A stretch of 11,933 bases of DNA, taken from Parvibaculum sp. GTDB taxonomy: Bacteria > Pseudomonadota > Alphaproteobacteria > Parvibaculales > Parvibaculaceae. Under the pieces are notes generated by a model that was not told the origin of the DNA, searched no databases, and worked only from the letters and a program-made list of their open reading frames with translations. The stretch spans positions 1 to 11,933 of the forward strand of contig JAGUWA010000254.1 in NCBI GenBank assembly GCA_020062605.1, given 5' to 3'. This document shows positions 7,301 to 11,933 of the stretch, piece after piece. The translations under genes were made by a program, and so were the position numbers. Position 1 is the first letter of the stretch; every line of letters begins with the position of its first letter.

Positions 7301-10133
7301 TGTTGTAGACATAGGCCGTTCCGTTGTCTGCATTGGCATCGATGCCATGAGCTTCGTCACCATAGGTCTCGATGCTCGCATCGAGCACCTCGTCGTAGTC
7401 GTTCGTGTCCGTTGCATTGACGGCGAGAACATCACCTTCGTCGGAGGACACGACCATGCCCGACGCATACTCGCCATAGGTGAGGATGCTCGAACCGGTA
7501 TTGTAGGCGCGGGCGTCGGCATCGCTGTACTCATCGCCTTCGTTGAAGGCACCCAGGCCGATAGAGCCGTCGCCATGTGTGACGATGCTGGACGCATATT
7601 TGTTGCCCGCCCAGGCATCGCCCTCGTCGCTGTCCGCGATGACGCCGGCCGCAGACTCGCCATGGGTCGTAATCGACGAATAGGCCCAGTTGACCGCATA
7701 TGCGTCTTCTTCGTCTGCCTCAGCGCGCAGTGCATCCGCACCGTCGCCATACGTGACGATGGTGGCGTGATACTTGTTGAAGGCAAAGGCATCGCCTTCC
7801 GAGGAGAAGGCCGCAACGCCATAGGCGTAATAGCCGCTGGTTGCGTTGCCGTATTCGTCCATCGTGCCGGTCGTCACATCGCCGTAGAAATTGCCGGCAA
7901 GCGCCTGCTCGTCCCCGCCCGCGACGGCGAGAACGCCCGAGGCAAAATCGCCCGTGGTGACGATAGTCGAGCGGAAATCGGCGGGTTCGAAGCCATCCGC
8001 ATCGACGAAATCCGCGACGGAGACATGGCCTTCGTCGCCGTAGAAATAGAAGCCATCCTCGAAGTACTGGCCGGGGAAGCTGTTGATCGCGACCGCGGCA
8101 CCGCCCTCGCCATTCGAGTAGTCGCCGATGTCGCCGAACTCCGTGCCCGTGGCGGCGACGAGGCCGTGGGCGCCCTGACCGCTCGTGACAATGGAGCCGC
8201 CGAGCACGTTATAGGCAAAGGCATCGCCATATTTCGCGACGGCCGCGACGCCATAGGCATCGTCGCCCGCCGTCTGGACCATGCCGGCATTGCCGGCGAT
8301 CGCGTCGCCGCCATATTCCTGAAAGATCGGATTGTCGTAGACGTCGTAGCCGGTGATGACTTCCTCGCCGCCCGCATAGGCAGCGACGCCATAAGACTCG
8401 TCACCGGAAGTCTGCACGCTGCCGGTGTTGAGCGCCTGGGCAACGCCGTATTCCGAAGTTGCATAGAGCGCGTCGGAGCCCTCTCCGACGGTCGTGACGG
8501 AACCCGTGCTCAGCACGAGCGCGCCGTCCTCGCCATAGGCGTAAGCCGCAGTGGCGAAGTCGCCATAGACATAGGTGTCGAATTCGTTGGTGTAGGTGCG
8601 GCCGGTCGAGATCGAGCCGTAGTTGCGCAGATCGGCAAAGCCATTCTCGGCATACACATATACGGCATCGGAATAGTCCTCCGTGGCCGTGACCGTGCCG
8701 CCCTCGCGGTTGATGAAATAGGCATTGCCTTCATCGACATAGATCGACAGGGTCGTCTCGTCGTAGCGGTCCGAGACGATGGAGCCGCTGTTGTCAACCA
8801 GGGCGTATTCGTCGACGTCGATGTCGACATTGCCGACGATCGAACCGTTGTTGTAGAGATAGGCGGCATCCGACTCGTCGATGTCGATCGCCCTGTCTTC
8901 GGCCGAATAGATCAGACCGGTCGCGACGACTTCCTCGTCCACAATAACGACGTCGTTGGTGACGCGGACGATCGGGCCGAAAGCTTCGATGCCGCCCGAA
9001 TCCTCGCCATAAGATGCGATGACGCCGGTGTTGACGATCGTCGTGGTGTCATAACCATAGGATTCGGCCCGGACGGCATCCGTGTCGTAGCCATAGGTCT
9101 TGATGCTGCCGCTGTTGGTCACGGAGGCCGAATAGCCCCTGATATCGACGCCGTCGGCGTATTCGCCATAGGCGACGACCGAGCCGTCATTCGTTACGCT
9201 GACACTGTCGCCGCGCCCGTAGATGCCGTCCGAATACTCGCCCGAGGTGCGGACGATGCCGTCCTCCGCATTGACGATTTCGACGTCGCCTTCGGATGGC
9301 CCGTAGTTATTCTCGGCGACGGCGCGGATGCCGTCGGAATAGTCGCCTTCCGTTTCGACCTCGCCCGAATTGTAGGCATAGACTTCGTATTTGCCGTAGG
9401 CGTAGAGGCCGTGCGCGTCCTCACCGCCCGTGAAGACGAGGCCGGTGTTCTCGACATTGGCATACTTGCCGTCGGCATGGACGCCAATGCTGCCGTCGCC
9501 GGTTGTGGAAACCGAGCCCGCATTGACCGCCGTTGCCGTGCCGTACCAGCCCCATTCCGTCGCCGCGTAGACGCCGTAGGAATCCTCACTCGTCGTGCCG
9601 ATGATACCGGTCGAACTGTTTTCGGCGCGGGCGTCATAGCCTTCGGAGGCGAAGGCGGCGATGCCGTGATGCTCGCCATATTCGTCGAAGTAGTCCCCCG
9701 TCAGCACCGTGCCGTCATTGACGACTGTCTGATTGCCATAGCCGTTGACGACGATGCCGGCATTGTCGCCCCACCAGTCCGCTTCGTTGTTCGTGGTATC
9801 GACAAACGAACCTTCGCCGAGAATGACGGTGACGTCCTCCACGTCGATGTCGATCGTATCGTCGAAAGTGCCGATGCAGAGGATCTGCGTGCCGTCGCCG
9901 GCCTGCGGCAGACAGTTACCCGCTCTTGCAGGCCCCGCGCCGGCAAGACCAACCGCCACGATCGACGCGCCGGAAAGAAGCGCGGCCGCAAAGACACGCC
10001 GCACACCGCCGGCCGTTGTGGCCCGCCCACTCGTTCGAACGACGCCGCCATAATAACTGTAGGCGGAGGTGAGCAGCGTCTGCTCCTCGCTCCGCACCTT
10101 GCCGGTGTTCTTTTCGCTGTTTCGCTTCGTCAT
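4365..10133 (-). CDS. Large repetitive autotransporter (type Va secretion), acidic beta-helix passenger
   Basis: A 1922-residue surface protein. Residues 1-71 form a long signal peptide: a charged N-region of about 45 residues, then a hydrophobic core VFAAALLSGASIVAVGLAGA and a probable cut after ARA (71). The passenger (about 72-1540) starts with a Cys pair (Cys74, Cys86), the only cysteines I see. It is built of short Gly/Asp/Tyr-rich rungs of the type NxGxIxTxGDYSDGIxA, as expected for a right-handed beta-helix, and is strongly acidic with few Lys. Residues about 1550-1650 are the helical linker. Residues about 1653-1922 are the autotransporter beta-barrel, opening with EWALWGRVGG and ending in the outer-membrane signature SLSAAIRIAF with terminal Phe. 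I see no protease or lipase motif, so adhesion or a surface coat is the likeliest role. The ATG at 10133 (MTKRNSEK) is preferred because the upstream extension to 10196 adds residues unlike a signal peptide. It has its own terminator at 4307-4342. Confidence 0.92.
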   Translation of the reverse strand: MTKRNSEKNTGKVRSEEQTLLTSAYSYYGGVVRTSGRATTAGGVRRVFAAALLSGASIVAVGLAGAGPARAGNCLPQAGDGTQILCIGTFDDTIDIDVEDVTVILGEGSFVDTTNNEADWWGDNAGIVVNGYGNQTVVNDGTVLTGDYFDEYGEHHGIAAFASEGYDARAENSSTGIIGTTSEDSYGVYAATEWGWYGTATAVNAGSVSTTGDGSIGVHADGKYANVENTGLVFTGGEDAHGLYAYGKYEVYAYNSGEVETEGDYSDGIRAVAENNYGPSEGDVEIVNAEDGIVRTSGEYSDGIYGRGDSVSVTNDGSVVAYGEYADGVDIRGYSASVTNSGSIKTYGYDTDAVRAESYGYDTTTIVNTGVIASYGEDSGGIEAFGPIVRVTNDVVIVDEEVVATGLIYSAEDRAIDIDESDAAYLYNNGSIVGNVDIDVDEYALVDNSGSIVSDRYDETTLSIYVDEGNAYFINREGGTVTATEDYSDAVYVYAENGFADLRNYGSISTGRTYTNEFDTYVYGDFATAAYAYGEDGALVLSTGSVTTVGEGSDALYATSEYGVAQALNTGSVQTSGDESYGVAAYAGGEEVITGYDVYDNPIFQEYGGDAIAGNAGMVQTAGDDAYGVAAVAKYGDAFAYNVLGGSIVTSGQGAHGLVAATGTEFGDIGDYSNGEGGAAVAINSFPGQYFEDGFYFYGDEGHVSVADFVDADGFEPADFRSTIVTTGDFASGVLAVAGGDEQALAGNFYGDVTTGTMDEYGNATSGYYAYGVAAFSSEGDAFAFNKYHATIVTYGDGADALRAEADEEDAYAVNWAYSSITTHGESAAGVIADSDEGDAWAGNKYASSIVTHGDGSIGLGAFNEGDEYSDADARAYNTGSSILTYGEYASGMVVSSDEGDVLAVNATDTNDYDEVLDASIETYGDEAHGIDANADNGTAYVYNSGTVVTHGDYAFGATVFGDTAELRNYGTIRTYGYYSDGVRISSESIDTTTVINGGLIKVTGEDARGIYASGPTVNITNLEDGEVYSYDSDAIFVEYAEYATVVNHGTVTSYGADGIDIQDVNEVAVVNYGTISVVESGIEIDNADDVSISNYGSITGRVDVSEGDDIYFLNDEDAEVIVVADNTDENGGVYLQAYDEVEMVNRGSIDVAGDYTPGVHLRGSTASLDNSGTIETSGDYSHAVIVNSGGFATTTIYNSGTIEAAGDYADAIRASGPTVDITNTEDGVISSADGAAIYAYDTKYVTIVNDGEITGDVLVAANGLYEYTATVDITHTGSVDGDIDTSLGYSDDTILVDGGTVTGAIYTGDGIDEVTVSGSGVQLGLGIHATESGIELLGLPAYNSAYLTFEHDDTITLDDGIDGWAISHFDTVDIDSGTLVLDGFGIHTSYGEGTVSVADGATLGVTDEGVYVEASEVSISGTLDLTLGGFFDVSGDVAFNEGSTFGTDISSGGAAVVYGNTVTFAEGSTIDVDVVSGLSGVVGSDILIASASSENGVTDYGATVEDNTILFDFLKVMDDEVVETGSANDLFLRVQLAETAEDTEIGDDGSVNLVDLAQAIDEYIATQPIDSPLTLWLAQFETEEEQRAALLQAVEDTLPSESEAEGTSTIASTDLIFDMIMDRISGGGFTIAQGGGDTGLAAGDEMLGGDGEWALWGRVGGLKAEYTPSGVNGFDTDMWGLTGGVDGKVAENTRVGLSVYYTSSDIDENGPGANSTTTVDGYGAVAYLSYRPGAWYVNGSLGYGLNNYDSSRRSLGGVNVADYDGTQFAARTEVGHMFTSGQWDVTPNVGLRYNLVDVDAYTETGPLPTSVNGRTIESLRAVGGVNLRYTAELEGGSKLIPELGVKVLGELADPDEATTGSVVGGGAFVTQTTPRDDVSYGVLGGLTFEGSNGVTLRVTYDGEFQSDYDEQSLSAAIRIAF
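6462..6656 (-). repeat. Passenger super-repeat, copy 3 (residues 1160-1224)
   Basis: The core (1193-1224) begins ATTTIYNSGTIEAAGDYADA and ends SGPTVDITN, followed by TEDGVISSADGAAI. This copy lies about 200 residues after copy 2, while copies 1 and 2 are about 630 residues apart. Confidence 0.75.
7068..7265 (-). repeat. Passenger super-repeat, copy 2 (residues 957-1022)
   Basis: Same layout as copy 1. The core (991-1022) begins DTTTVINGGLIKVTGEDARG and ends SGPTVNITN. It is followed by LEDGEVYSYDSDAI, a segment matched after copy 3 but not after copy 1. Confidence 0.75.
7404..7796 (-). repeat. Tandem ~29-residue repeats in the passenger (residues 780-910)
   Basis: Five successive units carry an EGDAxAxN-like motif followed by an I-x-T-x-G-[DE]-x-x-x-x-G turn: the Asn residues lie at 786, 815, 844, 878 and 906, giving steps of 29, 29, 34 and 28. 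This class differs from the NxGxIxTxGDYSDGI rungs on either side in its Ala/Asn/His content (VTHGDGS, TTHGESA, VTYGDGA). Confidence 0.75.
8955..9149 (-). repeat. Passenger super-repeat, copy 1 (residues 329-393)
   Basis: About 65 residues made of two rungs. The second contains DTTTIVNTGVIASYGEDSGG and ends in GPIVRVTN. The 32-residue core (362-393) aligns without gaps with copies 2 and 3. Confidence 0.75.
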
Positions 10134-10150
10134 CGGGGGCCCCCAAAAAG
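10134..10150 (-). promoter_or_regulatory. T5-G5-C5 block forming the ribosome-binding region of the autotransporter
   Basis: Read on the minus strand, the bases just before the ATG are CTTTTTGGGGGCCCCCG: five T, five G, five C. The only purine-rich site near the start is the G-run, which is also one half of a perfect G5C5 palindrome. There is no ordinary AGGAG site, so initiation may be weak or structure-dependent. Confidence 0.5.
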
Positions 10151-10328
10151 AGTCAATTCGGGAGCCAGACTGCGCGAGCGGAAAAAGGCGCTCCACTTGA
10201 GTCTAAGCCAAATAGGCGGGCGCTTTCGCACCATTGCGGATGAATTCCGCGCGTTAACGGAGTCAATCCATAGGCAGATGGGTTTTTCGGGAGAAAGGCA
10301 GGGAAAACGCGGAAATGAGGGTTCTGAA

Positions 10329-10358
10329 ATCTTAGCGAAGTATTGAAAATCGATTCAA
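10329..10358 (-). promoter_or_regulatory. Candidate promoter of the autotransporter
   Basis: On the minus strand TTGAAT (10353-10358) and TAAGAT (10329-10334) are separated by 18 bp, each matching four of six consensus bases. It would give a leader of about 190 nt. The -35 element lies in a partial palindrome TTGAA-N6-TTCAA (10343-10358), which could be an operator. The surrounding leader (10151-10391) is AT-richer than the genes and holds no gene I can support. Assigned by eye, so weak. Confidence 0.3.
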
Positions 10359-10391
10359 ACCGGCACGCGAAACGGACGAAGTTCAGGAGCG

Positions 10392-10421
10392 GCGCGGACG
10401 GCGGGGGGACACCGTCCGCGC
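10392..10421. terminator. Strong hairpin just after the TIGR03032 gene
   Basis: GCGCGGACGG (10392-10401) pairs perfectly with CCGTCCGCGC (10412-10421) across a 10-nt loop, starting 5 nt after the TIGR03032 stop codon. On the minus strand no T-run follows, so it is at best a weak terminator or an mRNA-stabilising end. The plus-strand side is followed closely by TTTT, but no plus-strand gene ends here. Confidence 0.45.
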
Positions 10422-10426
10422 GCTTT

Positions 10427-11593
10427 TCAGGCCACCGCTTCCTTTGCGGGCGCCTTTTCCGCTTGCTCCCCCGCGCTACGCAGATCCTGCGGCGCCCAGT
10501 TCTCGATCGAGATTTCGCTGCGAATCGATCCATCGAGAAGCCCCGTCGCCTTGGGGCAGGTGACACCCGGCAGCACGAAGACATCGAACAGTTCGCGCAC
10601 CTCGCCCTTGAGCCTGATCCATTCGACGATATCGCCATTGCGCATGTCGACGATCTGCACGCCGCACCAGGGATCGGCATCGCGTTTGGCAAGCTCGTCG
10701 TCGAGCTCGAGACCGGAGAAGCTGCCGTCGCGCGGGAGCGACAGGCCGACAAAGGCGTAAGGCCCGTGAAAGCCGAGGCCGCGCGCAAATCCCGGCAGGA
10801 AGGTGATGACCTCGCGCTTGCCGGTCTGCTCGTCGACGCGGCAAAGCTCGCCTCGCCCGGAATTGAGCACATAAAGGGAGCCGTCATGCAGCCGCGGCGA
10901 ATGCGGCATGGAAAGCTCTTCGGTCACCATGCGATCGTCGCGGACATCCATGACGAAGCCGCCGGATGCGCGCCGGTCGCGCCAGCCCGTGATCACATCG
11001 CTGCGGCAGACCGCCGTGACGTAGCGCGCCTCGCCATCGGCCATGGCGAGCCCGTTCAGATGGCAGCGGTCTTCAGGCGCGAGTCGCGAGATGAAGGGCG
11101 GCTTCCAGATCGGCCTGAAACTGTGGGTGAGGCTGAACGTCGCGAGGCAGGAGAACTTCGTGTTGACGAAGATGACGCGGCCGCCCTTTTCGACACCGAG
11201 CTCATGCGCATCGAGGTCGCCCGTCGTCTGCGCGTTGCGCGGCACGTAGTTGCGGTCAAAGCCGTCCAGCGTCTGGCCTTCGCGGAGCACGTTTTCGAGC
11301 CGCCATATCTGGTGCTGGCCCGCGAGATAGAGGCGTTGCGGCGTCGCCGCTACACCCATCGCATGAACGAAGTGACGCTCGTGGAAACTGACCTTGCCCC
11401 GGGGCAGGCGGCCGACGAGATAGAGCCGGCCGCTCTGATAGGAGGTGAAGCCGAAGCTCAGCCTGTTGCGCTCCATGAAACTGTGAAGCCCGCGCGAGCA
11501 GGAAATCTGCGTCGGCTTCTTCTCCGCCGGTTTCTGTTGGGCGGGTTTCATCTCGGTCACGTTGGGCGCACCCTTTTTCGGTTTCTCCGTCAT
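10427..11593 (-). CDS. TIGR03032 family protein (predicted beta-propeller, function unknown)
   Basis: A 388-residue protein with the diagnostic blocks of TIGR03032: GDLDAHELG (about 115-123), VIFVNTKFSCL (130-140), the strongly conserved EDRCHLNGLAM (154-164), a TGWRDRRASGGFVMDV block (about 182-197), MPHSPRLHDGSLYVLNSGRG (199-218) and LPGFARGLGF (236-245). The alternation of short strands and turns suggests a six-bladed propeller-like fold; no biochemical role is established to my knowledge. The first 28 residues are Lys/Pro-rich and the last 15 Ala/Lys/Glu-rich, both probably disordered. There is no signal peptide, so it is likely cytoplasmic. The frame also opens at 11614, but that ATG has no ribosome site. 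ATG 11591-11593 has AAGGA 12 nt upstream and is preferred, though not certain. It lies upstream of the autotransporter on the same strand and diverges from the gene at 11805. Confidence 0.88.
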   Translation of the reverse strand: MTEKPKKGAPNVTEMKPAQQKPAEKKPTQISCSRGLHSFMERNRLSFGFTSYQSGRLYLVGRLPRGKVSFHERHFVHAMGVAATPQRLYLAGQHQIWRLENVLREGQTLDGFDRNYVPRNAQTTGDLDAHELGVEKGGRVIFVNTKFSCLATFSLTHSFRPIWKPPFISRLAPEDRCHLNGLAMADGEARYVTAVCRSDVITGWRDRRASGGFVMDVRDDRMVTEELSMPHSPRLHDGSLYVLNSGRGELCRVDEQTGKREVITFLPGFARGLGFHGPYAFVGLSLPRDGSFSGLELDDELAKRDADPWCGVQIVDMRNGDIVEWIRLKGEVRELFDVFVLPGVTCPKATGLLDGSIRSEISIENWAPQDLRSAGEQAEKAPAKEAVA

Positions 11594-11727
11594 CGCGAAT
11601 TCGTTTCCTTCCATTCGGATGCGATAGCGCGTTGCGCCCGCGGGAGCTTCGCTATGCTTCGCAAATCACGCGGCGGTGACCGGCCCCGCGCCGGATACAA
11701 CCGCCTGCAACGGAGACAGATTGCAGC

Positions 11728-11808
11728 ATGGCCAACACACGATTCTCGACACGAGTTGCCTCCATTTCCGCATTCATCTGCGCGCGCGCGGGGAGGATCT
11801 CCGAATGA
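11728..11808 (+). CDS. Possible 26-residue leader ORF overlapping the next start
   Basis: ATG at 11728-11730 opens a frame of 26 codons (MANTRFSTRVASISAFICAR, then AGRISE) whose TGA (11806-11808) overlaps the ATG of the following gene as ATGA, the arrangement seen in translational coupling. A modest GGAG lies 12 nt upstream. The peptide itself has no recognisable family. It could be a leader peptide that controls the downstream gene, or chance in a short intergenic region. Confidence 0.25.
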   Translation: MANTRFSTRVASISAFICARAGRISE

Positions 11809-11933
11809 CACGCACGGCAAAAACGGCCCGGAAGACCGAAACGAAGAGCGCCGCGAAAGCCGCGCCGCCCGAGCTGAAGGAAGTGGCGCCCGCCGCCGAT
11901 GCGGCCGATCCCGCCGCCGAAAAGCGCCGCCGC
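11805..11933 (+). CDS. Unidentified protein, Lys/Ala-rich N-terminus (cut by right window edge)
   Basis: ATG at 11805-11807, with GGGAGGA (11791-11797) at normal spacing, opens a frame that stays open for 43 codons to the edge. The visible part is almost entirely Lys, Ala, Thr, Pro and Glu (MTRTAKTARKTETKSAAKAA, then a Pro/Glu/Asp/Ala stretch ending AAEKRRR), a probably disordered basic-then-acidic tail that identifies no family. A DNA-binding protein with an N-terminal tail, such as a TetR-type regulator whose first helix often follows a KRRR-like run, is one guess among several. It is transcribed divergently from the TIGR03032 gene, whose N-terminus is similarly rich in Lys, Ala and Pro. 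Confidence 0.6.
   Translation, partial: MTRTAKTARKTETKSAAKAAPPELKEVAPAADAADPAAEKRRR

Noticed and set aside
6462..9149. Repeats that might suggest a CRISPR array
   Set aside because: Repeats are protein-level, divergent at DNA level, irregularly spaced and inside one long coding frame; there are no identical short repeats with unique spacers.
10135..10149. Homopolymer runs as a proven phase-variation switch
   Set aside because: Runs of only five bases are shorter than the tracts known to slip at high frequency; kept only as a tentative finding.
4161..10346. Two very long plus-strand ORFs (822 and 1231 codons) opposite the autotransporter
   Set aside because: They are codon-aligned with the autotransporter, so their stops would need TTA, CTA or TCA codons in the sense gene, which are rare at this GC content. 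The single break near 6627 falls on a CTA Leu codon. The sense strand has the signal peptide, beta-barrel and terminator.
10153..10887. Minus-strand ORF of 244 codons overlapping the end of TIGR03032 and the leader
   Set aside because: It runs in a different frame through the conserved part of TIGR03032, is Ser/Arg/Ala-rich and has no independent support.

Overview
The window is GC-rich, with codon use biased towards G/C in third positions and Shine-Dalgarno sequences of the GGAGG type. Its gene families (an HMA_2-type P-ATPase, dodecin, an NfeD/slipin pair, a classical type V autotransporter and a TIGR03032 protein) suggest a Gram-negative alphaproteobacterium, perhaps a Parvibaculum-like member of the Hyphomicrobiales. 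The phylum-level call rests on the outer-membrane autotransporter and base composition. The genus-level guess is inference only.

Layout. (1) 1-451, minus: N-terminal 150 residues of a cation-translocating P-type ATPase that runs off the left edge. (2) 557-763, minus: dodecin, a small flavin-binding protein. (3) 764-947: divergent intergenic region carrying two inverted copies of a 12-bp element. (4) 948-3126, plus: a membrane protease of the NfeD/ClpP class followed by a slipin (SPFH/stomatin), a classic two-gene unit of membrane quality control. (5) 3127-3417: a gap with stem-loops and a 75-codon open stretch in the slipin frame that has no credible start. (6) 3418-4180, plus: a GNAT-like protein and an 89-residue single-pass membrane protein of unknown function, closed by a terminator at 4226-4253. 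(7) 4307-10133, minus: a 1922-residue autotransporter with a very repetitive, acidic, Tyr/Gly/Asp-rich passenger and its own terminator, facing the previous one. (8) 10134-10426: autotransporter leader. (9) 10427-11593, minus: a TIGR03032-family protein. (10) 11805-11933, plus: start of an unidentified Lys/Ala-rich protein, possibly preceded by an overlapping 26-codon leader ORF.

How the genes may work together. NfeD and slipin almost certainly act together in the inner membrane. No terminator is visible between slipin and 4253, so the four plus-strand genes could be one transcript. The TIGR03032 gene lies directly upstream of the autotransporter on the same strand, separated by about 290 bp that hold a hairpin and a candidate promoter, so a functional link is possible but unproven.

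The least ordinary parts are the layered repeats of the passenger, the T5-G5-C5 block just before its start codon, the open stretch after slipin, and the two small unknown genes. I see no IS element, CRISPR array, tRNA or rRNA.
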